Shown here: positions 7,829-16,176 of the stretch, one piece after another
Layout: every line of letters starts with the position of its first letter
Position numbering within the stretch: position 1 is the stretch's first letter
NCBI GenBank assembly: GCA_964607795.1
Contig: CAZSLA010000003.1
Location: 1 to 49,826 of the forward strand
Length of the DNA: 49,826 nt
Source of the DNA: DYGT01 sp964607795
Lineage (GTDB): Bacteria; Patescibacteriota; Microgenomatia; UBA8517
Direction of reading: 5' to 3'
Translations under genes and position numbers: made by a program
Notes under the pieces: generated by a model
What the model saw: only the letters and a program-made list of their open reading frames with translations
Told to the model about the DNA's origin: nothing
The model's database searches: none

Positions 7829-8794
7829 ATGCAAAAAGAAGTAATTATTGCCATTGCCTTCGGAAGCCTTCTGGGGCTTGCGGTAGCCTTTGGCGTTTGG
7901 CAAGCCAATAAGAACCTAAGCTCGGACAAACCACACGCAGAAGAAAAAGAAGAGGAAGTAAAAAAAATGGAAACAATTGACAATACTAGCCACGAACTAA
8001 GCATTGTCTCCCCCCGGCCCCATACCGTCTTTACAAGCCCGAAAGCTACGGTTTCCGGCTTATCCACCAATTCCAAATATGCTATTGTTATAACCAAAAA
8101 TTCCGAAAATATTGCCTTAATCGAAAACGGCGAATTTAGTTTTGAGGTAGAGCTTGAGGGCGGGCTAAATACAATTGATATTTTTGGTATCAATGACGCT
8201 GGCGACGTAGTTTACCAAATCTTGCCCCTAGTCCATAGCACGGAACTTAGTACAAGCAATAAAAATACGACAGACATCCACACCCGCGTCCAGGAAAGGC
8301 TAAACCAGCAAATCAATCCTACGATTGCCCTCATCGGCACAGTTACAGATATTACCGAGGACTATTTCCAGATCAGAAGCCAGTCCGGAGAAATCAACCA
8401 GCTGGGTATTAGTGGACAAACTACCTATGGTTCAGACATCCAAGACAGCAAAGACATCGAATTCGGCGATGTTGCCATCGGTGATTTTATCGTTGCCATG
8501 GGAAAATTTAATGACAATAAAATTCTAAATACCGAGCGCGTGCTCGTCACCACTGCCCCAGCGGAAAATAATTATCTGGTTATCAAAGGCACTCTGTCCG
8601 ATATCAACCGCTCGGAACTAACCCTCAGCGACGGCTCTGTCTTCCGCCTGGGCACCCATACCGATTACTGGGATACCTCAGAAGCTAGTGAAATCACCCG
8701 AGCCGATTTTGCAATTGGAAGCGAGGTCATCATAGCCGGCGAGCAAAACGGCGACAGCCTTTGGGCCAGAAGTGTATTTATGCTTTCTTTTTAG
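7829..8794 (+). CDS. Secreted or membrane-anchored protein with tandem beta domains
   Basis: The N-terminus has one membrane or signal segment (about residues 5-25) followed by a charged linker. Residues about 55-135 look like an Ig-like beta-sandwich (IVSPRPHTVFTSPKATVSG...). Two similar beta modules follow (IGTVTDITEDYFQIRS... and IKGTLSDINRSELTLSD...), resembling the small DUF5666-type barrels. It is probably an extracytoplasmic structural or binding protein. No enzyme motif is seen. The GAGGG two bases before the ATG is too close for a normal ribosome site. Confidence 0.7.
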   Translation: MQKEVIIAIAFGSLLGLAVAFGVWQANKNLSSDKPHAEEKEEEVKKMETIDNTSHELSIVSPRPHTVFTSPKATVSGLSTNSKYAIVITKNSENIALIENGEFSFEVELEGGLNTIDIFGINDAGDVVYQILPLVHSTELSTSNKNTTDIHTRVQERLNQQINPTIALIGTVTDITEDYFQIRSQSGEINQLGISGQTTYGSDIQDSKDIEFGDVAIGDFIVAMGKFNDNKILNTERVLVTTAPAENNYLVIKGTLSDINRSELTLSDGSVFRLGTHTDYWDTSEASEITRADFAIGSEVIIAGEQNGDSLWARSVFMLSF

Positions 8795-8806
8795 TATCAT
8801 ATAAAT

Positions 8807-10051
8807 ATGCAGAAAAAAACCCAGACACTCAAAGGCTTTCGTGACTTTCCCCCTGTACTTATGCGCCTTCGTAACCAAGCAATTTCCCACATCCGCGAAG
8901 TTTTTGAAAAATATGGTTTTGAGGAGCTACAGACTCCGGCCTTGGAATACCAAGAGGTGCTTTTGGGTAAATACGGCGAAGAAGCCGAAAAGCTAATGTA
9001 TTTATTTGAAGACCCGGGCGGGCGGAGTGTAGGCCTGAGGTATGACCTGACAGTCCCTTTGGCCCGCTATATGGCTCAAAACCAAGCCACACCCATGCCG
9101 CTTAAACGCTATCAGATCCAGCCTGTGTGGCGGGCAGAAAAACCGCAAAAAGGTAGATATCGGGAATTTTTCCAGTGCGATGTGGATACAATCGGCAGTT
9201 CCTCACCCATATCCGATGCCGAAATTTTGGCAATCATATGGGAAATAGCAAGTTCGGCTTTTAATTTCCCTGGCTTTGAAATTAAAATCGGAAGCCGCCC
9301 TGTGCTTTTTTCATCCATGGAAAAAGCCGGCATTGCCCCAAAAGATTGGCCCACAGGTATCCAGTCGATAGACAAGCTGGATAAAAAAACCCATGAGGCT
9401 GTAAAGCAGGAACTAGCGACCAAAGGTTTTAAAAAAGAACAAATCCAAGACGTTTTTGCAGCCATTGCCCGGGCAAACCCCGATAAGTATTTGCAAGAAG
9501 TTATGACATTGGCTCAAAAAATGGGAGTTATGAACCTTGTCTTTTCCCCCAATTTGGCGCGCGGGCTTGATTATTACACCGGCCCTATTTTTGAGACGGT
9601 TGTGACCGAACCAAAAATAGGCTCCATAACCGGAGGTGGACGATATGACAAACTTTTGGAGAGTCTGGGCGGCCCGGACTTACCCGCCGTGGGCACAACC
9701 ATCGGCCTGGACCGTGTGGTGGATGTAATTAATGAGCTCAAGCTTTGGGAGGATATACCATCAACTGTCCTGGGCCTGGTGGCTGTGTTTGATGCCAAAC
9801 TAAGCGCGGATGCCGTGACTATTGCCGGCATTCTTCGGGCTGCGGGAATAAACACCACCATCTTCCCAAGCTATACTACAAAGCTTAAAAAGCAGCTAAA
9901 ATACGCCGATAAATTAAACATTCCCTGGGTGTTTATTGTCGGGCCTGATGAGGCAGAAAAAAACCAAGTGACCATCAAAAACTTAAAAACGGGAGTTCAG
10001 GAAACCGTGGCTCGGCAAGAGCTGGTGGACAAAGTGCAAACTTCTTCTTAA
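8807..10051 (+). CDS. hisS: Histidyl-tRNA synthetase
   Basis: Charges tRNA-His. All class II motifs are visible: motif 1 near the N-terminus after GFRDFPP, motif 2 (PVWRAEKPQKGRYREFFQ), the HisRS signatures RGLDYYTG and GGGRYD, and a C-terminal anticodon-binding domain (about 325-410). Length (414 aa) is normal. A TATCAT box lies 6 bases before the ATG (8795-8800), so this gene may have its own leaderless transcript besides read-through from the gene 12 bases upstream. Confidence 0.96.
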   Translation: MQKKTQTLKGFRDFPPVLMRLRNQAISHIREVFEKYGFEELQTPALEYQEVLLGKYGEEAEKLMYLFEDPGGRSVGLRYDLTVPLARYMAQNQATPMPLKRYQIQPVWRAEKPQKGRYREFFQCDVDTIGSSSPISDAEILAIIWEIASSAFNFPGFEIKIGSRPVLFSSMEKAGIAPKDWPTGIQSIDKLDKKTHEAVKQELATKGFKKEQIQDVFAAIARANPDKYLQEVMTLAQKMGVMNLVFSPNLARGLDYYTGPIFETVVTEPKIGSITGGGRYDKLLESLGGPDLPAVGTTIGLDRVVDVINELKLWEDIPSTVLGLVAVFDAKLSADAVTIAGILRAAGINTTIFPSYTTKLKKQLKYADKLNIPWVFIVGPDEAEKNQVTIKNLKTGVQETVARQELVDKVQTSS

Positions 10052-10060
10052 TCTAAGAGT

Positions 10061-10963
10061 ATGGGCAAAAATAGGCTTATTGCCTATCTTTATATTCTTG
10101 CAAGTATTGTCATGTGGGGCGTAGCCGGACCTGTGATTAAATACACTCTTGAAGGCATTGATCCCATGCCCTTTTTGGCTTATCGTTTTTCCATTTCCGC
10201 GTTGGTGGCGGTTTTATTCTTTGGCCTGCGGGGCTTTAGCTTAAAAAAATACAGAAGTAACCTTGTGGGTATTGTTTTTTATGGCCTGACATCGACGGTA
10301 ATCCCCTTGACTTTGCTCTTTGTCGGCCTTGATATGACCAACGTCCTCACGTTTTCGATCATGACTTCGACTATTCCTTTGATAAGCGCGTATTTTGGCT
10401 CTGCCTTTCTGAAAGACCGCATCACCAAACGCGAGAAGCTGGGGATGATGGTGGCGTTCGCTGGTACATTGATTACTATCACGGCACCTCTTGTGGAAAA
10501 CAGCCACGGCGAAACCCGCCTTCTGGGCAACCTACTTATCTTTACTTTTATTCTAGTGGATTGCTATTCTTATATCATTGCCAAAAAGCTTCTGAGAAAA
10601 GGCATCGGCAGCGCGGCACTTTCCAATTTTGCCTTTCTTGTAGGCTTTATCTGCCTTGTGCCCACGGTTTTATATTTCAATCCCAGCTCCCTCGGCTCGG
10701 TCACAGGTATACCTTTAAACTACCACCTGGGGGTTTTGTATATGGCAATTTTTTCTGGGACAATTGCCTATGCCCTGTGGAATCGAGGCCAGCGGACCAT
10801 TGAAGTCAGCGAAGCGGCTGTCTTTAAATATTTGGATCCCTTGATTGCAGCGCCTTTGGCGGTTTTGTGGCTTGGAGAAAAAATTACCTTATCATTTATA
10901 ACCGGGGCTTTGATCATCGGCGCCGGCGTCTTTATCGCCGAAACCAAGGCCCGCCGCAGATAA
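10061..10963 (+). CDS. EamA/DMT-superfamily permease
   Basis: 300 residues with ten predicted membrane segments arranged as two EamA repeats (about 7-145 and 155-295), including the typical second-repeat ending LDPLIAAPLAVLWLGE. These proteins export or import small metabolites; the substrate cannot be inferred. It follows hisS by 9 bases and is probably in the same transcript. Confidence 0.85.
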   Translation: MGKNRLIAYLYILASIVMWGVAGPVIKYTLEGIDPMPFLAYRFSISALVAVLFFGLRGFSLKKYRSNLVGIVFYGLTSTVIPLTLLFVGLDMTNVLTFSIMTSTIPLISAYFGSAFLKDRITKREKLGMMVAFAGTLITITAPLVENSHGETRLLGNLLIFTFILVDCYSYIIAKKLLRKGIGSAALSNFAFLVGFICLVPTVLYFNPSSLGSVTGIPLNYHLGVLYMAIFSGTIAYALWNRGQRTIEVSEAAVFKYLDPLIAAPLAVLWLGEKITLSFITGALIIGAGVFIAETKARRR

Positions 10964-11076
10964 TTTATTCGCCGGCAGGCAAGCTTCTGTGCGATTTTCC
11001 AGTACCACCTTGTCCGGCCCAAAGTCACGTTTCCCTCCCGACCATTTTTTAATTTGCTGCAGCGAGTCAAAGCTGC

Positions 11077-11082
11077 TATAAT
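11077..11082 (+). promoter_or_regulatory. -10 box of rpmE
   Basis: TATAAT 10 bases before the rpmE ATG, with a weak -35 (TTGCTG, 11054-11059) 17 bases upstream. The leader would be 3-4 bases. Confidence 0.5.
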
Positions 11083-11092
11083 CACCTTTGTC

Positions 11093-11416
11093 ATGAAAGC
11101 AACTATTCACCCAACTTGGTACCCCGAAGCCAAAGTCAAATGCGCCTGTGGTAATACTTTTACTTTGGGCGCGGCAGTGCCGGAGATTGAAGTTGAGGTT
11201 TGCTCTAATTGTCATCCATTTTATACAGGGCAGATGAAGTATGTGGACACAGCCGGGCGCGTGGATGCTTTTCGTACACGGCAAAAATATGCCCAAGAGA
11301 AAATCCTTTCCAAAGCCCAGAGGCGTGCCTTGAAAAAAGCCAAAAAACTTAAGGCGGAAATGGATCTTCCGGATTCACTTCAGGACTTGCGCAAAAGTTT
11401 GAAAAAAGCAAAGTAA
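11093..11416 (+). CDS. rpmE: Ribosomal protein L31 with lysine-rich C-terminal tail
   Basis: The first about 70 residues are L31 of the zinc-binding (C+) type: Cys17-x-Cys19 and Cys37-xx-Cys40, followed by HPFYTG. I chose the ATG at 11093, which gives MKATIHP, the family N-terminus; the frame upstream is not L31-like. A tail of about 35 residues rich in Lys and Ala extends past the normal end and probably contacts rRNA. In this lineage it sits close to prfA, with one oppositely oriented gene between. Confidence 0.94.
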   Translation: MKATIHPTWYPEAKVKCACGNTFTLGAAVPEIEVEVCSNCHPFYTGQMKYVDTAGRVDAFRTRQKYAQEKILSKAQRRALKKAKKLKAEMDLPDSLQDLRKSLKKAK

Positions 11417-11419
11417 TTC

Positions 11420-11461
11420 AAAAAACTTTGCAGTGGGTGCGGGGCAATATTCACCCACTGC
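11420..11461 (-). terminator. Intrinsic terminator of the 11468-11881 gene
   Basis: A perfect 10-bp stem GCAGTGGGTG (11430-11439) / CACCCACTGC (11452-11461) with a 12-base loop. Read on the minus strand it is followed by AAAG and a T6 run, so it fits the minus-strand gene ending at 11468. It may also slow read-through from rpmE. Confidence 0.7.
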
Positions 11462-11467
11462 ATAAAT

Positions 11468-11881
11468 CTAGCGTATTCTCAGCCCAAATCCTCTGGCCAA
11501 CGAGCACGCCTTTTCCAGCTTACATAGAGAATGTGCGGCGGTCATGCCATCGTATGCTCCATCAAGGTTAAGGGCATATAAATACAAGGCCGCACGCCAC
11601 GCTTCCAACATTTCAAACACAATCTTTTGAGCTTCCGGATGCCCCGGCCAAACGCCAAAGATCCAGCGAAAGCAGATGCTTTGCCAAACTTTGATGTCTT
11701 GAGCCAGGATGACAGCCAAAATGATCGGCCATAAAAGGGAAACGAAAGCCAGCTTGGGAACTTGTTTGTAGGTGCGGGCTAAAGCTGCCTCCCACAAAAA
11801 ACACCCAAAAAGGACAAAGGCCATGAGAATCCAAAACAGCCCGAAAGAAACAACCAGTGTTCTCAGATATACCCCCAACAT
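11468..11881 (-). CDS. Small membrane protein, unknown
   Basis: 137 residues: two hydrophobic segments (about 8-30 and 42-62), then a soluble C-terminal half with helices. I do not recognise it. It is supported by a perfect AAGGAGG Shine-Dalgarno 7-8 bases before the ATG (11889-11894), rare in this window, and by the strong terminator after its stop. It is inserted on the opposite strand between rpmE and prfA. Confidence 0.65.
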   Translation of the reverse strand: MLGVYLRTLVVSFGLFWILMAFVLFGCFLWEAALARTYKQVPKLAFVSLLWPIILAVILAQDIKVWQSICFRWIFGVWPGHPEAQKIVFEMLEAWRAALYLYALNLDGAYDGMTAAHSLCKLEKACSLARGFGLRIR

Positions 11882-11964
11882 GGATAGCCTCCTTAAATTA
11901 GGCTTGAAATGTGCGAGCTAGGCCTATTATCCCAGACTTGAGGCAGAATAGCAAAATGCCCAAA

Positions 11965-11994
11965 TTGAACCTGCTTTGGCTTGCGTGCTATACT
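11965..11994 (+). promoter_or_regulatory. Promoter of prfA, leaderless
   Basis: TTGAAC (11965-11970), an 18-base spacer and TATACT (11989-11994), then exactly 6 bases to the GTG at 12001. Transcription is predicted to start at the start codon. Confidence 0.65.
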
Positions 11995-12000
11995 TGCCGC

Positions 12001-12708
12001 GTGCACCAAGAAAATCAAATAGCCTATGTGGAAGTAAGAAGCGCCGCCGGCGGCGACGAAGCCAAGCTCTGGGCGGCAGACTTACTTCGCATGTACACGC
12101 GCTTTAGCCAGCAAAACGGCTGGAGGGTGCTTGAGATGGATGAAGGCACGCTTCAAATCTCAGGGCCCGCAGCATATAATTTATTAAAAGCCGAAACCGG
12201 CGTCCACCGCGTCCAACGCATCCCCAAAACCGAAAAGCGCGGCCGGATTCACACCTCCACAGCATCGGTTGCTGTCTTACCCGAGATCAAAGCCCATGAG
12301 CAGGAAATTAAGCCGGAAGATCTGGAGATTCAGTTTTACCGGGCCGGTGGCCACGGTGGCCAAAACGTCAACAAAGTAAGTAGCGCCGTACGCCTTATCC
12401 ATCGGCCCACGGGCACCACCGTAAGCTCCCAGCAGGAACGCACACAGATCCAAAACCGCGTCATTGCCATGAAGCTTTTGCGCGCCAAGCTCTGGGAAAT
12501 TGAACAAGAGAAACTCGCCTCAAGCATCAAAGACCGCCGCCTGGGCATCGGCCGCGGCATGCGGGCTGAAAAAATCCGCACTTACAATTTTCCCCAAAAC
12601 CGCATCACCGACCATCGACTGAATAAAAAATGGGGCAATTTAGAAGAAATCATCAATGGGAATTTAGATAAAGTGGTAAAAGCAACCCAGACTCTTTCAG
12701 GAAACTGA
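12001..12708 (+). CDS. prfA: Peptide chain release factor 1, short form without domain 1
   Basis: Ends translation at UAA/UAG. Domain 2 starts at once (YVEVRSAAGGDEA). The PKT tripeptide sits where RF1 has its PxT stop-codon-reading motif, which argues for RF1 over RF2. The catalytic GGQ lies in GGHGGQNVNKVSS. At 235 aa it lacks the roughly 110-residue N-terminal helical domain of normal RF1. I chose the GTG at 12001 because the frame upstream (from 11911) is not RF-like and because the promoter points to it. It ends 12 bases inside the convergent htrA gene. Confidence 0.9.
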   Translation: MHQENQIAYVEVRSAAGGDEAKLWAADLLRMYTRFSQQNGWRVLEMDEGTLQISGPAAYNLLKAETGVHRVQRIPKTEKRGRIHTSTASVAVLPEIKAHEQEIKPEDLEIQFYRAGGHGGQNVNKVSSAVRLIHRPTGTTVSSQQERTQIQNRVIAMKLLRAKLWEIEQEKLASSIKDRRLGIGRGMRAEKIRTYNFPQNRITDHRLNKKWGNLEEIINGNLDKVVKATQTLSGN

Positions 12709-13851
12709 CAAAGTCACTGTTAGCTCCATTGTCTCGCCATCCCTCCACAGTGTAACCTTTACTGCATCGCCGGGGTTATATTTTTCAATTGCCTCCCCCA
12801 GGCCATCCTCCAGCTCAGACACTATGTCCTCACCGAACTTGGTAATAATATCGCCCGCCCGGATCCCAGCTCTATCCGCTCCCGAGCCCTCAATCACCTC
12901 GGCAATATAGGCACCCTGGGGAACTTCGTTTAACAAAGCCGCCTCGCGCGAAAGCATGTTGTAGCTTACGCCCAGATAGGGCTTGGAGGCAAAATTACCC
13001 GTTTGTTCAAATTGCGCAAGTGCCTTTCTGACAATTTCAATCGGAATGGCAAAACCGATGTTTTCCGCACCCTGCGCCACCGCCACATTCACGCCGACCA
13101 CCTGGCCCGCCGAATTCAAAAGAGGCCCTCCCGAATTCCCCGGATTTATGGCCGCATCAGTCTGAATAACATCATCCAAACGCTCGACAAAGCCTTCGAA
13201 GCTTGAGCCCGCAGTTATTCCCCGCCCTAGTCCTGAGATCACGCCAGTTGTCACAGTTGAGCGAAACTCCCCCAAAGCCGTACCAATGGCAATCACAAAC
13301 TGCCCAACTTTAAGCTCATCCGAAGTGCCCAGCTTCACGGGCTTAAGGTTGTGGGCATCGATTCTTAAAACCGCCAAATCATTTGCCGGGTCGCGCTTGA
13401 TTTCCCGGACTTCATACTCCTGGTTGTCACTGGTTATCACTTTATAGCTCGCGCCTTCCTGGGAGACAACATGTTTATTGGTAATAATAAGCCCGTCTTT
13501 GGAAACCACAAAGCCCGAGCCGATATCTTGCGGGTCGCCGCCTTCGATGCGCGTTTCAAAGCCTCCGAAGGGAGAAAATTCCAAAACCCGCCTTTCAGGA
13601 AGTTCCATGCTTACGGTAACTACGGAATCAGACACTTCTTCAACCACGTCAATTACCACCGACTCTTCGGTCAAAATTTCCTGACGGAAGCTTGATGGCG
13701 TAAGCTTATCCAAAAATGAAATTCTATCAGTGATGTAATTAAGGGGTGTAAAAACAAAAATCCGGTCGGCCAAGGCTCCGCCCAAAGCAGACATGATAAC
13801 AACAAACCCCAAAGCCAGGCCAAAAATAAAACTGCGCGTACTAAATCTCAT
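12697..13851 (-). CDS. htrA: HtrA/DegP-type serine protease
   Basis: A membrane-anchored envelope protease for damaged or misfolded exported proteins. One N-terminal membrane segment (about 8-28) is followed by a trypsin-like domain with the triad His127 (TNKHVV), Asp158 (NDLAVL) and Ser240 (GNSGGPL), then one PDZ domain (about 285-384). I chose the ATG at 13851 (MRFSTRS), which leaves 4 bases after the upstream ctpA stop; the longer frame to 13926 overlaps ctpA. Two PDZ proteases in a row suggest a shared envelope quality-control function. Confidence 0.94.
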   Translation of the reverse strand: MRFSTRSFIFGLALGFVVIMSALGGALADRIFVFTPLNYITDRISFLDKLTPSSFRQEILTEESVVIDVVEEVSDSVVTVSMELPERRVLEFSPFGGFETRIEGGDPQDIGSGFVVSKDGLIITNKHVVSQEGASYKVITSDNQEYEVREIKRDPANDLAVLRIDAHNLKPVKLGTSDELKVGQFVIAIGTALGEFRSTVTTGVISGLGRGITAGSSFEGFVERLDDVIQTDAAINPGNSGGPLLNSAGQVVGVNVAVAQGAENIGFAIPIEIVRKALAQFEQTGNFASKPYLGVSYNMLSREAALLNEVPQGAYIAEVIEGSGADRAGIRAGDIITKFGEDIVSELEDGLGEAIEKYNPGDAVKVTLWRDGETMELTVTLSVS

Positions 13852-13855
13852 AGTA

Positions 13856-15106
13856 TTATAAATTATTAACCCGCTCAACCGCAGCATGAAGCTGCTCGTC
13901 CTCAGATGTATCCGGGTCGTCTTCAATTATAACATCAGGCTCAAGACCGACTTCATTAACCCAAAATTCACTGGGTGTAAGCCAGCGGGCAATAGTGATA
14001 TGCAAGCCCGCCCCACCCCCCACTTGTTGCGGCTCCTGGATGGTACCCTTGCCAAAAGTAGTTTTACCCACAAGCGTGGCATTAATCTGATCGCGAAGTG
14101 CGCCGGCGAGGATCTCCGAAGCAGAGGCACTACCCTGGTTAACCAAGACCACCACAGGCTCGCGTGTAAGCCTGCCCATGCGCTCCACATCAAAGCTTTG
14201 CTTGTCACCATTTCCACGGTCTTCAATCACCACCGTCTCCCCCACTTCAATAAACTCGGACGCCAAATCCACCGCGGCCTGCAAGTACCCCCCAGTGTTA
14301 TTGCGTACATCCACAATTATACCCTTTAAATCGCGCTTTTTAACCACATACAAAACAGCCTTATTCCATTCATCTGTAGTTTCAGCACCAAATTTAAATA
14401 TTTGTATATGGGCAATGTTTTGCTCCACGCCCACATACTTCAAAGAGACGCTGGGCACTTCGATGGCGCGCCTCTCAACATCCACGAACAAGGGCTCTGT
14501 TTCTCCTTCGCGAATTAAAGTAAGCCGCACTACCGACCCTGCCGGGCCGCGGATGGCCTGAACGGCTTCGGGCAGACTGATGCCCACGGTTCCCCTGTCA
14601 ATGTCTTTTTGCTCGTCTTTAATGCCGATGATTAGGTCCCCGGCTTCAATATTAGCTTCATCCGCCGGCGTGCCCGGCATGGGAGAAATGACGGCGAGGC
14701 TTGTGCCGCGAAAACCAATTTGGATGCCCACGCCTTCGAAATTTCCCTGCAAATCCTCCTGGATAACAGTGTTTTCCCTGGGAGTTAAAAAGACGGTGTA
14801 TGGATCGCCCACAGCGGCCACCATGCCTTTGATGGACCCATAAACCATGTCATTGGCATTGAGCTTGTTTTTATCAAAATAGCGCTCATCCAAAGTATCC
14901 CACACTTGCCAAAATAAAGAAAATTCCACATCCTTTTGCGGGATCCTATCCAAATTTGCCGAAGAAAGCGGGGTCTTAGTTAAAAATGGCATTCTTTGTG
15001 ATCCCAAAAAATAACCGCCTGCAAAAACAATAAGCAAAAAAAACACGCGCAGAACAAAGCGGCGCAAACTGCCAAGACTGATTTTGGGCGCAGGGATATT
15101 ATTCAT
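13856..15106 (-). CDS. ctpA: C-terminal processing peptidase (S41 family)
   Basis: An anchored, exported protease that trims C-termini of envelope proteins. It has an N-terminal membrane segment (about 20-40) and a PDZ domain (about 120-205). The S41 catalytic domain carries Ser331 in GSASASEI and Lys356 in TFGKG-type context. These lie 25 residues apart, as the Ser430/Lys455 dyad does in E. coli Prc (numbered from the TTG at 15115). I prefer the ATG at 15106 over that TTG. It is the fourth gene of the rpsF-ssb-rpsR-ctpA-htrA series, 14 bases after rpsR. Confidence 0.94.
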   Translation of the reverse strand: MNNIPAPKISLGSLRRFVLRVFFLLIVFAGGYFLGSQRMPFLTKTPLSSANLDRIPQKDVEFSLFWQVWDTLDERYFDKNKLNANDMVYGSIKGMVAAVGDPYTVFLTPRENTVIQEDLQGNFEGVGIQIGFRGTSLAVISPMPGTPADEANIEAGDLIIGIKDEQKDIDRGTVGISLPEAVQAIRGPAGSVVRLTLIREGETEPLFVDVERRAIEVPSVSLKYVGVEQNIAHIQIFKFGAETTDEWNKAVLYVVKKRDLKGIIVDVRNNTGGYLQAAVDLASEFIEVGETVVIEDRGNGDKQSFDVERMGRLTREPVVVLVNQGSASASEILAGALRDQINATLVGKTTFGKGTIQEPQQVGGGAGLHITIARWLTPSEFWVNEVGLEPDVIIEDDPDTSEDEQLHAAVERVNNL

Positions 15107-15120
15107 GAGATTCAAGTGTA

Positions 15121-15309
15121 TTAAATCCTCGGTTTAAATGGAAGAAGGCCGAGGTGGCGGGCCCGCTTGATTGCAAGGGCCAATTTGCGTTGGTTTTTGG
15201 CGCTCAGGCCAGTGCGTTTGCGAGGCAAAATGCGCGCGCGATCATTCAAAAAAAATTTTAGTTCTTCAAAATTTTTATAACTGATGTGGGTTATCTTTCT
15301 TTTAGGCAT
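15121..15309 (-). CDS. rpsR: Ribosomal protein S18
   Basis: A 62-aa small-subunit protein with the S18 core (ISYKNFEELKFFL, then QRKLALAIKRARHLGLLPF). It lies in the conserved rpsF-ssb-rpsR order, 5 bases after ssb. S18 pairs with S6 on the 30S platform, which explains the shared operon. Confidence 0.96.
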   Translation of the reverse strand: MPKRKITHISYKNFEELKFFLNDRARILPRKRTGLSAKNQRKLALAIKRARHLGLLPFKPRI

Positions 15310-15314
15310 GTTCT

Positions 15315-15800
15315 TTAAAATGGTATGTCTTCGTCTTCTTCACTGGTTTCAGCTTTGGCTTTAGCTCTTTTTTTGGCGCTTGCCTTGGGGCTTGCTTCTT
15401 CCTTTGTCATTTCCTGTTCAAAATCATCAGGTATTTCCTGGCTTTCATCTGTAAAGCTAGCCTCACCCGCTTTATCCAAAAGAATCATTTCTGATATTAC
15501 AGCCTCGGTGGTATAGCGCGTGTTGCCATCCTGACCTTCCCATTTTCTGGTTTGGAGCCTACCTTCCACATAAACTTTTTTGCCTTTTTTAAGCATCTGG
15601 GAACAAATCTCGGCAAGCTTATCCCAGGCAACAATGCGGTGAAATTCCGCATCTTCTTTTGTGTCGCCGGATTCAGTTTTCCACTGGCGGTTAGTAGCCA
15701 CGGAAAAAGTACAAACAGCGGTTCCTTGGGGGGTGTAGCGCATTTCTGGGTCGCGCGTCAGGTTGCCGATTAAAATAACTTTGTTTAAACTTCTTGCCAT
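15315..15800 (-). CDS. ssb: Single-stranded DNA-binding protein
   Basis: An N-terminal OB-fold (about 1-108) begins with the family pattern NKVILIGNLTRDPE. It is followed by a flexible acidic/lysine linker and the conserved acidic tip DEDIPF, which docks repair and replication partners. It directly abuts rpsF and precedes rpsR. Confidence 0.97.
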   Translation of the reverse strand: MARSLNKVILIGNLTRDPEMRYTPQGTAVCTFSVATNRQWKTESGDTKEDAEFHRIVAWDKLAEICSQMLKKGKKVYVEGRLQTRKWEGQDGNTRYTTEAVISEMILLDKAGEASFTDESQEIPDDFEQEMTKEEASPKASAKKRAKAKAETSEEDEDIPF

Positions 15801-16109
15801 TTAATTTTTCTTTTCTTCTTTTTCGTCTTCGGCCAAAACAAATAAATGCCTGATAATACCGTCCTCCAAGCGGATTTTCTCCGGCAATTGCTTGGCGGCC
15901 GTCTCATTTAATTCTAAAACATAATTGATAAATTGGCCAGTTTTATTTTTGGTAATTTCATAAGCAAGTTCCTTCTCTCCCCAGTCCTGGACATCAAGCA
16001 CTTTGCCCTCCAAAATATTTGTCATTTTTTGGATAATTTCAGTCTGGGTTTTTTTCTGCGCGGCAGTGGCATTTCCAGGCATCACCACTGTGAGTTCATA
16101 TCGCTTCAT
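15801..16109 (-). CDS. rpsF: Ribosomal protein S6
   Basis: A 102-aa protein with the S6 start MKRYELTVV and the WGEKELAYEI segment; the C-terminal tail is rich in Glu and Lys. It is first gene of its operon. A TATACT box lies 7 bases before the ATG, so the mRNA has essentially no leader, which leaves no room for the S6:S18-binding leader RNA known from other bacteria. Confidence 0.96.
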   Translation of the reverse strand: MKRYELTVVMPGNATAAQKKTQTEIIQKMTNILEGKVLDVQDWGEKELAYEITKNKTGQFINYVLELNETAAKQLPEKIRLEDGIIRHLFVLAEDEKEEKKN

Positions 16110-16116
16110 AGCGGCC

Positions 16117-16146
16117 AGTATAGCACAGGCGCGCGAAGATATTCAA
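16117..16146 (-). promoter_or_regulatory. Promoter of the rpsF operon
   Basis: TTGAAT (16141-16146), an 18-base spacer and TATACT (16117-16122), then 7 bases to the rpsF ATG. Confidence 0.6.
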
Positions 16147-16176
16147 CCGCTGCGGCTCTTTGCACTTTTAACCCAG

